Source of the DNA: CAVRUH01 sp963822595
GTDB lineage: Bacteria; Chlamydiota; Chlamydiia; Chlamydiales; Waddliaceae
Direction of reading: 5' to 3'
Length of the DNA stretch: 64,000 nt
NCBI GenBank assembly: GCA_963822595.1
Contig: CAWGIG010000001.1
Coordinates: 930,001 to 994,000, forward strand
This document shows, piece after piece, positions 25,912 to 33,829 of this stretch. Below the pieces are notes generated by a model, which saw nothing but the letters and a program-made list of their open reading frames with translations, had not been told where the DNA came from and did not search any database. Position numbers and translations under genes: made by a program. Every line of letters begins with the position of its first letter. Position 1 is the first letter of the stretch.

Positions 25912-26254
25912 TGCAAGTGTCGCTGTAGGATCAATCGCTCTACGCGATGCGCTCCGAGCTCTATGGTAACACTCAATCTACCCGGGTTCCGATGCGTCAC
26001 CCGGGGCTCTAATGGATACGTCCTTCGCGATGCGCTCCGGACTCAGGAATAGTTAATTGATTTCACGAGTACCGAAGAAATAAGTGATTTCACGAGTATG
26101 GAATAGTTAATTAATTTCCTGAGTCCGGAGCGCATCGCGAAGGACGTATCCATTAGAGCCCCGGGTGACGCATCGGAACCCGGGGTAGATTGAGTGTTAC
26201 CATAGAGCTCGGAGCGCATCGCGTAGAGCGACTGATTCTACGGCGACACTTGCA
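25912..26254. repeat. Palindromic element, family 1 copy A (343 bp)
   Basis: Left arm 25912-26048 and right arm 26117-26254 are near-perfect reverse complements. Each arm has two direct copies of a CTTCGCGATGCGCTCCG-type word (the outer one as CTACGCGATGCGCTCCG) flanking a nested hairpin. In the right arm the nested stem is CCCCGGG/CCCGGGG (26159-26165, 26179-26185) around the 13-nt loop TGACGCATCGGAA. The 68-nt centre repeats ATTTCACGAGTA twice. Copy B is at 32564-32830. No open reading frame of substance is inside; the rest of the 512-nt gap holds the recA palindrome and plain sequence. Confidence 0.92.
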
Positions 26255-26336
26255 CCGACCGGAACAAAATTCATCAATTCTGCATTAGAAAAATTGATAA
26301 AAACTGTCAAATCTTTGTTATCGGAACACCCTATGG

Positions 26337-27203
26337 CTAGAACGACGCCGATAACAGCAAAAATTCTTCGGGATTGATGGGTAACTCGCGAATAGTCTCT
26401 TGAAAACCAAGAAGTTCCACGTGGAACATTTTTTCTGCAGCCTCTCTGCCAAACAAATTAGCCATGTTCATGTGACGTTTATTGATAATATCCTGTTCCA
26501 TATCCCCCAAATCATCCCAAATTTGAAAAGCCATGCCGAAATGCTGCGCAGCTTTTCTCACTTGATCAAGCTTGTCCACCGCACCACCACCAAAAAGCCA
26601 GCCAAACACAAAGGAATTTTCAAACAAAGAAACAGTTTTCTTATCAATCACCTCTTTAATCGAAGCTTCCGAATGATCTTTAGGATAAATATCCAAATAC
26701 TGACCCCCCGTTGCCCCAAACACCCCCGAACGATGGGCCGCTTCCCTTAAAGCAACAATTCCAATCTCATATCCGCGCTCAGCAAACGTAAGATTCGAAT
26801 TCTTAATGACTTGCGCATTTCTAGCAATACACTCGTTCCCGGCAGCAATTAAAGCATAGGTCACCAACAAGGCAGTAGCCTCGCCATAAACCTTGTGCGT
26901 AGAGGGGCGATCTCTTCTTTCATCATCATCATCCATGGACGGGAGATCATCTGCGACTAGTGAGGCTGTATGGAAGAATTCAAGGGCAAGCGCAGCATAG
27001 GATACATCAGCATTTAGGCCCAGCGACTCGGCAACCATTAAAACGAGCGAAGGACGAAACCTTTTCCCGCCATTCGTTAAAGCATAGCGACAAGCATCGG
27101 ATAAACCTTCGGTGTCGCCAAACAAAAACATGTGATCTCTGATGAGTTGCTCTACCCGGTCCTGATACTTCGACAAAATATTATTTTGAGCAGTTAGCGA
27201 CAT
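26337..27203 (-). CDS. ispA: Polyprenyl (farnesyl/geranylgeranyl) diphosphate synthase
   Basis: 288-residue trans-prenyltransferase that condenses isopentenyl diphosphate with allylic diphosphates for quinone and undecaprenol precursors. Both aspartate-rich motifs are visible: DDLPSMDDDDERRDRPS (first DDX4D) and WDDLGDMEQD (second DDXXD), plus GGKRFRPSLVLM at the substrate pocket. The C-terminus is slightly short and ends abruptly, which may be natural. It overlaps the end of the hexapeptide-repeat gene by 10 nt, so the two are co-transcribed. Confidence 0.9.
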   Translation of the reverse strand: MSLTAQNNILSKYQDRVEQLIRDHMFLFGDTEGLSDACRYALTNGGKRFRPSLVLMVAESLGLNADVSYAALALEFFHTASLVADDLPSMDDDDERRDRPSTHKVYGEATALLVTYALIAAGNECIARNAQVIKNSNLTFAERGYEIGIVALREAAHRSGVFGATGGQYLDIYPKDHSEASIKEVIDKKTVSLFENSFVFGWLFGGGAVDKLDQVRKAAQHFGMAFQIWDDLGDMEQDIINKRHMNMANLFGREAAEKMFHVELLGFQETIRELPINPEEFLLLSASF

Positions 27204-27910
27204 TTGATTCCCTTGCTAAACTGCAATTTTTGCTGATTCTGCACCAGCTGATCCGAAGAAACATAACCCCCAAAATTCGTACAGGGGTAACTGCACACGT
27301 TTTTCCCTAGAAGAGTTCCTGGATTTGTCACTGAATTGCAGCCGGTTTGCGAATCGTCGCCGATGATGGCGCCAAACTTTTTAAGTTGGGTGTTGAAGCC
27401 TTTCCCATCAACGGCTACCTTAATTAGGCCCTTGTCGAGCCTCAGGTTAGCACAAATCGTACCGGCCCCTAGATTGACACGATTTCCTAAGATAGAGTCT
27501 CCAAGGTACGCAAAATGAGCCGCGTGGGCATTGTTCAAAAAGATCGAATTCTTTACCTCGGTGTCGTGACCAATAACGCAATGGTCGCCGGCGATAAAAT
27601 CTCCGCGAATGTAGGCCCCATGGCGAACAGTGCAGTTTTTACCAATCACACAAGGACCTTTGATGTAAGCGCCAGGTTCTACGACCGTTCCTTCGCCGAT
27701 GGAAATGAATTCGGGATGAATTAAATGAACTCCTTCCGGTATTTCAACGCTAATTTTTCCGAGCTTAAGTCCTTTAAGATAAGGACCTATCTTGGGTAAA
27801 ACCTCCCAAACATGGTCGATATTATTAAAAATATCGCGATGTTCGAACGCATTTAAATCGAAGAAATATAAAGGTTTAAGATTATCCAAGGCTACATTCT
27901 CTTGCTTCAT
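27194..27910 (-). CDS. Left-handed beta-helix (hexapeptide repeat) protein, GlmU C-terminal-like
   Basis: 239 residues from ATG 27910. Residues about 60-225 carry hexapeptide repeats ([LIV]-G-x4) such as ISIGEG, CVIGKN, CVIGHD, SILGNR and LLGKN, with the GAGTICANLRLDKG and NVCSYPCTNFGGYVSS loops seen in the acetyltransferase half of GlmU-like proteins. The uridylyltransferase domain is missing. It may acetylate a sugar phosphate or bind nucleotide sugar; the exact substrate is unknown. A second start at 27949 is unconserved. Upstream of ispA in one transcript. Confidence 0.75.
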   Translation of the reverse strand: MKQENVALDNLKPLYFFDLNAFEHRDIFNNIDHVWEVLPKIGPYLKGLKLGKISVEIPEGVHLIHPEFISIGEGTVVEPGAYIKGPCVIGKNCTVRHGAYIRGDFIAGDHCVIGHDTEVKNSIFLNNAHAAHFAYLGDSILGNRVNLGAGTICANLRLDKGLIKVAVDGKGFNTQLKKFGAIIGDDSQTGCNSVTNPGTLLGKNVCSYPCTNFGGYVSSDQLVQNQQKLQFSKGIKCR

Positions 27911-27954
27911 AGGCAGAATTTTGAACTGAATCGTGAATAATTTCAACATCTTCT

Positions 27955-28484
27955 TTAGAAGAATAATATATCTATATGATTCTTCTTCTTCATCAGTCTC
28001 TGTGGATTTGTCGATAAGTGGCTGTTTTTAGGTTTGTGGAGCTACGTTTACAGCCCGTCGATAAACTGTCTATAAAAGGCGAGTTATCGACGGTTTTGCT
28101 TTATGAACGATTCTGTAAACAAAGTTATGAACGAAAAAGGGGTGGTTATGAACGGGTTTTGCCCAAGAGAGGAATAAAGAAAAAAAGGCCTCAATGCCAA
28201 AAAAAATTGAATCCAACAATTTTTGGCTTTTAGGCTCTTTTGTTTTTTACCTTCTTTTTTTGCGATAAGTTTCAACAGAGCCTTAAGAAGAAGAATATGT
28301 TTATATAGTTCTTCTTCTTCTTCAGGGTCTGTGGGAATGTCGATAAGTGGCTGTTTTCTCGAGTATAAACAAATGTTCACAGGCCGTTGATGAGTCGTTG
28401 ATAAAGATCGAGTTATCGACAATTTTGTGTTATGAACTTTTCTGTGAACAAAGTTATGAACGAAAAAGGGGTGGTTATGAACGG
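27955..28484. repeat. Two 200-bp direct repeats with DnaA-box-like words
   Basis: Copies at 27955-28156 and 28285-28484 share the order TTCTTCTTCTT, GTCGATAAGTGGCTGTTTT, GAGTTATCGAC, CAAAGTTATGAACG, AAAAAGGGGTGGTTATGAACG. The 9-mer TTATCGACA, one base from the DnaA consensus TTATCCACA, occurs at 28009-28017 and 28338-28346 (reverse strand) and at 28413-28421; TTATCGACG occurs at 28056-28064 and 28084-28092. TTATGAAC recurs six times. The 128 nt between copies is AT-rich. No credible gene lies in this 600-nt gap. Confidence 0.85.
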
Positions 28485-28510
28485 ATATTCAACACATATA
28501 GTTAAAATTA

Positions 28511-29641
28511 TTATTTCTTTTTAAACAGATCTTGGAAAAAGGTTACGGGTGTACGTGTTTCTTTGGGAGAAATTTGAATTCTTTGTAAGTCTTCATGAAC
28601 AGTTACGATGCCATCAGAAATTTTTAAATTGTGAAAACTACCATTAATTTTTCGATGAACGTTCCTTAATGGGTCTGTGTAATAAAAATCCCCCGAATCA
28701 TCTAAAGCAAAAATTGCCTCCCCGTAGATTAGAGCTTCTTTCATTTGTCTAGCAGCACTCATGGTATCGCTGCGAGACAATACACTACCAGTGTTAAGTG
28801 AGAAAGTGGCTATTTGACCAAATCGACTCATCAGGTGGATAAGATTCTGATCGGGGCTTGGTAGGAAAAATGCCCAGAAATCGTCTTTATTATTCGGCGC
28901 CCAATAGTCTCGTTCCTCGTTAGTAAGTCGCCGTGAATCTGTTAAAGAATGGGAATAAAGATCACCGTTTAATAGAGTAATCGCTCTATCATTAACAAGG
29001 GTAAAAGCGCTAGCTTCTACAATTTTTTCTGGTTTAGACTTATGTAGGCTGTCCCAAAGATGAAGTTTTCGGGCTCTTGAGCTAATGCTGTTGAAAAAAA
29101 GTAAACCCTCGGGTTCATAAGGATTACATGGAATGTGGAGTATTCCTCCGATGAGGTTGTTAACTTGAACAATAACTCTTCCTACACAAATTAAATCTTG
29201 GTTCCAGAGTTCCGCCCCGTTTTCGGTGACAAAAAATTGGCCGCCAGTTTCTTTATTTTTGACTTCATATTGAAGGCCATTTACAAGGAGAGGGCTATCA
29301 AGGTTTGTGTGAAAGGGAGTAAGATTGGATGAGGTTATTTGGGCAATATTTTTAAACTTCAAAATATTTCTTCCAAAAGCGCGTGCATCACACTTGGGCT
29401 TGCTATATAAAATCTTCCAATTAAAATTTTCACCAATGGGTATAGGTTTCTGGGGATATTGACTATTTATGTAGAACTCTTTCCATTTAGGGTGGTTGCT
29501 AAAGATATCTTTCCATAAATGACAAACCCTGCAGGCGCGTGCTAAATCTATAGCTTCAAGGTGTGTTCCGATATGTATTAAATTTTCCCGTAAGAGAGAG
29601 TTAATGGTTGTTGTGGTAGGAGAGGCTTGAATATTCAACAC
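28511..29641 (-). CDS. F-box domain protein, putative effector
   Basis: 376 residues. Residues about 14-58 resemble an F-box (LLRENLIHIGTHLEAIDLAR, then ACRVCHLWKDIFSNHPKWKEF), the arrangement of two helices and a tryptophan-containing third as in Skp1-binding F-boxes. The rest is beta-rich with aromatic/glycine turns and no recognised repeat. Like the proteins at 2.1 and 42.4 kb it has no signal peptide; type III secretion would be the expected route in Chlamydiae. Role in host ubiquitination is inference from the domain. It is followed on the same strand by the direct-repeat region. Confidence 0.7.
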   Translation of the reverse strand: MLNIQASPTTTTINSLLRENLIHIGTHLEAIDLARACRVCHLWKDIFSNHPKWKEFYINSQYPQKPIPIGENFNWKILYSKPKCDARAFGRNILKFKNIAQITSSNLTPFHTNLDSPLLVNGLQYEVKNKETGGQFFVTENGAELWNQDLICVGRVIVQVNNLIGGILHIPCNPYEPEGLLFFNSISSRARKLHLWDSLHKSKPEKIVEASAFTLVNDRAITLLNGDLYSHSLTDSRRLTNEERDYWAPNNKDDFWAFFLPSPDQNLIHLMSRFGQIATFSLNTGSVLSRSDTMSAARQMKEALIYGEAIFALDDSGDFYYTDPLRNVHRKINGSFHNLKISDGIVTVHEDLQRIQISPKETRTPVTFFQDLFKKK

Positions 29642-29650
29642 GATTCCTCG

Positions 29651-30115
29651 CTATTTTAGAATTATGGCAACGAAGGTCCCTGTATAGTTCAGGCAAATTT
29701 GATTATTTTGTATAACTTTTGCGTGGAGTTTTATGCGAGCTTTATTTTTTTTCAGAAGTGTTTTTGTGAAGAATTCCCATTCTGAAGCATCGGGGAAAGA
29801 ACATTCGGCTTTGAAATCGGATGTGACTGGTTTAAGGTACTCAGTATCACTTTTAGAAATGACAATTTGAATTTTTTTATCTTGAAAATCGCTTAAATGG
29901 ATATGTAATAAACCCCAACAGGCTAGTGTGGCAACAGCGTGGAGGCTTCCTCCGAAAACAGTTGATTTGTGGTTGATATTATTCGATAACGGAGCGTTTA
30001 AAACGACTTGATTAGCTGAGGCAAGTTCGACTTTTACCCCCATAGCAGTGCTCATGGGGATATTTTTTGAAAGATACTCTTCTAAAAGCGTTTCTGGAGA
30101 GGGATCGTGTTTAAT
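29651..30115 (-). CDS. YiiD C-terminal-like hot-dog thioesterase, possible ATT start
   Basis: Hot-dog fold thioesterase domain of the YiiD-C kind: NINHKSTVFGGSLHAVATLACWGLL and SDTEYLKPVTSDFKAEC match the family core. The first ATG is at 30055, but family members have about 20 more residues, and the same frame upstream reads IKHDPSPETLLEEYLSKNIP without stops. At 30115 an ATT codon lies 6 nt after a GGAGG, with no ATG or GTG at that spot, so either a rare ATT start or a base error. The minimal gene is 29651-30055. Substrate unknown, probably an acyl-CoA or acyl carrier thioester. Three nt of TTT-like leader separate it from the F-box gene side. Confidence 0.7.
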   Translation of the reverse strand: MKHDPSPETLLEEYLSKNIPMSTAMGVKVELASANQVVLNAPLSNNINHKSTVFGGSLHAVATLACWGLLHIHLSDFQDKKIQIVISKSDTEYLKPVTSDFKAECSFPDASEWEFFTKTLLKKNKARIKLHAKVIQNNQICLNYTGTFVAIILK

Positions 30116-30240
30116 TATATGCCTCCAACGGTAGCTAGAATAATAAATATAGGTGAGAGGATCTGAACATCCGACCCCTTATGCACGTTTTTCTGTGTTT
30201 TTAACCATATCATACTGTCTCATTCTTTGCGAATCATGAA

Positions 30241-30535
30241 CAGGTATAGGACATTGAAGCAAATATTTAAATCTAAGGTGTGAATTCATGGGGCTGAAAG
30301 ACCGAAAGATTTCATAGAGCCCAGGCAGGCCTTGAAAAGGCAACGCCCGCCTGGGAGGATATCGCAACTAAAATTTCTGTTCCAGTCTTTCAGACTGAGG
30401 TGTTTTTATTGATCTACCCAGGCGGGCGTTGCCTTTTCAAGGCGACCTTCCCCTGGGCTATTGAAATCTTTCGGTCTTTCAGACCCATGAATAAACATCA
30501 TAAATTCAAATGTTTGTTTAGCATCCTATGTCCTG
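30241..30535. repeat. Palindromic element, family 2 (nested CCCAGGC hairpins)
   Basis: Left arm about 30241-30355 and right arm about 30411-30535 are reverse complements with a few small differences. Each arm has a nested hairpin: CCCAGGC...GCCTGGG around CCTTGAAAAGGCAACG. Words include CTGAAAGACCGAAAGATTTC. It fills the gap between the thioesterase and tRNA-Pro; open frames inside it are translations of the repeat. From 30536 to 30673 I see nothing recognisable. Confidence 0.85.
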
Positions 30536-30673
30536 GCATCCATAATCTATTGTCAACCAAAGTTTTATTGGTTCGGCTTTTGGACTTAGAATCGATTGGA
30601 TTAGCCGTAATACTGTTTCAACGTTGGCAATATCCGTAAATGTCTTCTACTTATTGTGGAAGAGCACATCGCT

Positions 30674-30859
30674 TCATGGGGTGGTTTTTTTGATATAATC
30701 TTCTTTGATATTAATAATAGTCTCTGGCCATGGATAGCGATCAATCGGGTTTGGAGTAGAAACAAACTCATCGAGAATGCTGGCACACTCCTCTTTCTTT
30801 ACAGCCAGAGCATCCATATTAAGGAAAGGATTTTGATTTGATTGACCGATTGGTCCCAT
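30674..30859 (-). CDS. Small hypothetical protein
   Basis: 61 residues from ATG 30859 (MGPIGQSNQNPFLNMDALAV, then KKEECASILDEFVSTPNPID). Acidic, soluble, no recognised domain. An AAAGG lies about 6 nt upstream of the ATG, just beyond the tRNA-Pro 3' end. It has ordinary amino-acid composition, unlike the repeat-derived frames nearby, which is the main argument for it. Function unknown; may not be real. Confidence 0.4.
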   Translation of the reverse strand: MGPIGQSNQNPFLNMDALAVKKEECASILDEFVSTPNPIDRYPWPETIINIKEDYIKKTTP

Positions 30860-30895
30860 AATGTACCTTTTATAGGTTGATAAGTTTTGAAAAAA

Positions 30896-30970
30896 TCTGG
30901 GTGAGAGGATTTGAACCTCCGACCCCTTGCACCCCATGCAAGTACGCTAGCCAAGCTGCGCCACACCCAG
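30896..30970 (-). tRNA. tRNA-Pro (anticodon GGG)
   Basis: A 75-nt cloverleaf: acceptor CTGGGTG/CACCCAG, D-stem GCGC/GCGT, anticodon stem CTTGC/GCAAG with loop ATGGGGT giving anticodon GGG, T-loop TTCAAAT, discriminator A at 30896. It reads proline CCC/CCU. CCA is not encoded; a T-run follows the 3' end. The TGGCGCAGCTTGG D-region matches proline tRNAs. Confidence 0.95.
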
Positions 30971-30979
30971 ATGAAAATA

Positions 30980-31240
30980 TTATATAGACTGTAAACCTTC
31001 AAATTGAAGATTTGAATTCTTAAATTCTTTTACGGCGACCTTTGCAGATTGCTCGATGATTTTCTCTAGTGAATCAGCTAAATCCACTTCAGCTTCAGTA
31101 ATATCCACCGATACAGAAGCTGTGAAGGATGTTCCACCTTTTATTCCTTTTGCCTTGAAATTGGCAAAAAGACCGTCTTTCGTTTTAGAAATTTTAGTAA
31201 AGCGAATGAGATTGTTTTCCATTAGGTCTCTGTCTTTCAT
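30980..31240 (-). CDS. Conserved-looking hypothetical protein
   Basis: 86 residues from ATG 31240, which has AAGGA 8 nt upstream; a longer frame to 31297 lacks this. The sequence reads as strand-strand-helix (LIRFTKISKTKDGLFANFKA, then TSFTASVSVDITEAEVD, then a long amphipathic helix ending FEGLQSI). No family recognised. It lies immediately upstream of tRNA-Pro on the same strand and may be co-transcribed with it. Confidence 0.6.
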   Translation of the reverse strand: MKDRDLMENNLIRFTKISKTKDGLFANFKAKGIKGGTSFTASVSVDITEAEVDLADSLEKIIEQSAKVAVKEFKNSNLQFEGLQSI

Positions 31241-31333
31241 AGGGAAAATCCTTTGTTTATCGCTATAGATCTTAGGCGGTTTTTCCTTTCTAGTCAAATG
31301 GGAAATGAGTTAACCTCATGTATAGGAGCGACC

Positions 31334-32024
31334 ATGCATCTATTTCATTTGGAACCTAGCTGGCAAAAGATACTCAAAGACGAATTAACTAAACGCTTAT
31401 ATCGTAGAATTGAGTGATTTTCTCGAGAAAGAATATGCCGGAAATGTTCCTATCTATCCCCCTAAAGATCTAATCTTTCATGCCTTTTGGAAAACACCCT
31501 TTGAAAAGGTCCGTGTAGTCATTGTGGGGCAAGATCCTTATCATGGGGAGGGACAGGCCCACGGTTTGTGTTTTAGCGTCCCAAGGGGCGTTGCCTTGCC
31601 TCCTTCGCTAAAGAACATATTTAAGGAGCTTGTTGAGGATGTCGGAGTGCCTTTCCCAGAGCATGGATGCCTAGAATCTTGGGCGGAACAAGGGGTCTTG
31701 CTTCTTAATGTGACGTTAACAGTATCCGCAGGGAAGCCCCTTTCTCATCATTCCCGAGGTTGGGAGCAGTTTACAGATGCAGTTCTGAAAGCTCTTGCTA
31801 AAAGGAAAAACCCTCCTATTTTTGTTCTTTGGGGCAAGTCTGCTATTAATAAATGGTTGAATATGAGTGATTCAGAGGTAAAATCAGACTTGAAAATCCT
31901 TACTAGCCCCCATCCCTCGCCGTTTTCTGCACGAAGAGGCTTTTTTGGTAATAAACACTTTTCCCAGATTAATAAACTATTAAAAGATAGTGGTTATAAT
32001 GAGTTAGATTGGCAGTTATGCTGA
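31334..32024 (+). pseudogene. ung: Uracil-DNA glycosylase, one frameshift near the N-terminus
   Basis: Family 1 UDG that removes uracil from DNA. Catalytic water-activating loop GQDPYHGEGQAHGL, uracil-binding LLNVTLTV, and the Leu-loop HPSPFSARRGFFG are intact. ATG 31334 with AGGAG upstream begins MHLFHLEPSWQKILKDELTK, the expected N-terminus, but an extra base near 31394 (AAACGCTTAT) throws it out of frame; the rest continues from 31410. Total length is one base over 230 codons. A TTG at 31410 might rescue a protein lacking about 25 residues, which would probably weaken the enzyme. Likely a sequence error. Confidence 0.9.
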
Positions 32025-32114
32025 TTTATACTAATGATTACTGTTTTAAAATTAAATCAAATAATGATATTATAAAGTTAGAAAGGGTAGTTAATTAACC
32101 TGTGGGTGGTGGCC

Positions 32115-32519
32115 ATGAAAGTAGAGAAAGAATTAAAGAAGATTGTTCTGGATCTATCGAAGAAAAACCATGCTGAAGTAGAATTGTCTGGCTTTACAAT
32201 AGCTATTGACAGCTACGAGCAGGGTTCATGGGTATCTCTATCAGCTACAGTTTATCGAGGAGGAGATTATATTCCCCCGAGTGTTCGTAGATGTATCAGT
32301 GAAAAGCCTCTTTTCTTAAGAGGAGCAATAAATGCAGATTTGAAGCTTTTTGAAGAGAGTTATCAGATAAAGTTAACTTGTTTAAAAGGGCTTAATTGCA
32401 TTGATTGCCCAGAGTTTTTCAATCTCCTGGAGGATTTTAGGTGGCTTGCGGGTAAATGGCGGGATTACCTAGATGAAAACGATCAAAACGATCTCGTCTA
32501 CATCTACAAAAACAGGTGA
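32115..32519 (+). CDS. Hypothetical protein
   Basis: 134 residues from ATG 32115. Begins with a basic-acidic helix (KVEKELKKIVLDLSKKNHAE), then strands (FTIAIDSYEQGSWVSLSATV) and a C-terminal aromatic/acidic helix (FRWLAGKWRDYLDENDQND). Size, acidity and alpha-beta-alpha order loosely resemble small secretion chaperones, but I cannot claim homology. It stands alone between ung and the palindromic element. Confidence 0.55.
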   Translation: MKVEKELKKIVLDLSKKNHAEVELSGFTIAIDSYEQGSWVSLSATVYRGGDYIPPSVRRCISEKPLFLRGAINADLKLFEESYQIKLTCLKGLNCIDCPEFFNLLEDFRWLAGKWRDYLDENDQNDLVYIYKNR

Positions 32520-32563
32520 TTCGTTATAGTACCTTTATCCGTCTTTTTTCGTTAACCTGATTT

Positions 32564-32830
32564 AATCCAATCAGTCGCTCTTCGCGATGCGCTCCGAGCT
32601 CTGAAACAATATTTCATCTCACCCACCGTTCCGAAGCGTCACAGTGGGCTTTAGCGGATCCGTCCTTCGCGATGCGCTCCGGACTCAGGATTAGGTAAAC
32701 GATTTCATGAGTCCGGAGCGCATCGCGAAGGACGTACCCATTAGAGCCCACCGTGACGCATCGGAACGGTGGGTAAGATGAAATGTTGTTCAGAGCTCGG
32801 AGCGCAACGCGAAGAGCGACTGATTAGATT
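32564..32830. repeat. Palindromic element, family 1 copy B (267 bp)
   Basis: Left arm 32564-32687, right arm 32708-32830, 20-nt centre. Same layout as copy A at 25912: outer CTTCGCGATGCGCTCCGAG, nested hairpin, inner CTTCGCGATGCGCTCCGGA. The nested stem in the right arm is CCCACCG/CGGTGGG (32747-32753, 32767-32773) around the same 13-nt loop TGACGCATCGGAA. It occupies most of the 344-nt gap between the hypothetical gene and tatC. Confidence 0.92.
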
Positions 32831-32863
32831 GAAAAGGGTCGCAGATTATAAAAATACGTGAGA

Positions 32864-33601
32864 TTAGTGAATATTTAAACGCTTGAGTTGTGATAAAAAT
32901 CGGAACCTTGCATACAGGATTGCTAGCTCATAAATGATCATGAGGGGAATAGCTAGCATGAATTGCGTAAAAATGTCCGGCGGGGTAAGAATGGCCGCTA
33001 GGATGAAAATACTCACTATCGCATAACGTCTCATCCCTATAAGAGTCTCAGCGGATATTTTTCCAAAATGCACCAGAAATAAAAGGATAACACTCAACTC
33101 AAAGGCTAATGCATTCGATAATAAAAGAATCAATGTGTAGTCGAGATATGAGGACAACGTCCACATGTTTACTCCGATTTCACTGTTGAATGAACTTAGA
33201 AACTGATTCGAAATGGGGATCGTTATATAGTAGGAAAAGGCTAACCCCATAGAAAGAAAAAACAAGGATAGGACTACGAACGGAGTGATCCAACGCCTCT
33301 CTTTTGTCTCAAGGGCCGGTGCGATGAAACTCATGATAAATAATATCCAAATTGGAGAGGTTGAGACAATACCTACCCAAAAACTTGTTTTAAGAGCGGT
33401 TAAAAATCCATCTAGAGGACCCAAAACAACTAAACCATTTTGATATTGTGTAGAGGGAGTAATCAAAAAACCCAGAATTTCTTTATAAAAATATAGTGAA
33501 CACCCGATGCCGCAAGTTATAGTGGCGAATACGCGGATAATTGTACTGCGTAAATCATCCACGTGCTTCCAAAAAGAAGCGGGTGTGTCAATCATAGACA
33601 T
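32864..33601 (-). CDS. tatC: Sec-independent protein translocase TatC
   Basis: 245 residues with six hydrophobic helices. N-terminal FWKHVDDLRSTIIR and the YKEILGFLITP, FWVGIVSTSPIWILFIMSFIAP and RRYAIVSIFILAAILTPPD segments are typical TatC. It forms the twin-arginine signal receptor in the inner membrane. The start is 9 nt after the tatA stop. The Rieske protein at 12.2-12.7 kb, with its RRSFL motif, is a probable substrate. Confidence 0.95.
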   Translation of the reverse strand: MSMIDTPASFWKHVDDLRSTIIRVFATITCGIGCSLYFYKEILGFLITPSTQYQNGLVVLGPLDGFLTALKTSFWVGIVSTSPIWILFIMSFIAPALETKERRWITPFVVLSLFFLSMGLAFSYYITIPISNQFLSSFNSEIGVNMWTLSSYLDYTLILLLSNALAFELSVILLFLVHFGKISAETLIGMRRYAIVSIFILAAILTPPDIFTQFMLAIPLMIIYELAILYARFRFLSQLKRLNIH

Positions 33602-33610
33602 GCGCTTTCT

Positions 33611-33802
33611 CTAGTCTTTGATTTTGGATTTATCTTCTACTTTATCCAACTCATTTTCATCGTCTGAGGACTCCCCTTGCGCTGCTTTTTTGAATTCACG
33701 GATTCCTCTTCCAAGATTTTTTGCAAACTCAGGAAGCTTTTTACCTCCGAATAGCAGTAAGATGATGCACATAATAACTATAAGCTCGCCTGTTCCGATC
33801 AT
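33611..33802 (-). CDS. tatA: Sec-independent protein translocase TatA
   Basis: 63 residues: one N-terminal helix (LIVIMCIILLLFGGKKLP), the FGGKKLPEFAKNLGRGI hinge and amphipathic helix, then an acidic-basic tail. Forms the pore with TatC. No separate TatB is seen here, so a TatA/C system is likely. Upstream of tatC in one operon. Confidence 0.95.
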   Translation of the reverse strand: MIGTGELIVIMCIILLLFGGKKLPEFAKNLGRGIREFKKAAQGESSDDENELDKVEDKSKIKD

Positions 33803-33829
33803 AAAATCTCCTGTAAGGACTTTTAGGTT

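Noticed and set aside
25834..26254. IS element with transposase between recA and ispA
   Set aside because: Inverted repeats are present, but no frame in the interval encodes a transposase-like protein.
28018..28422. Small frames (71 and 112 residues) in the direct-repeat gap
   Set aside because: Lys-rich or poly-Glu readings of repeats on both strands without ribosome binding sites.
30400..30639. 79-residue rightward frame and matching leftward frame at 30179-30367
   Set aside because: Both are readings through the family 2 palindrome and share residues because the arms are complementary.
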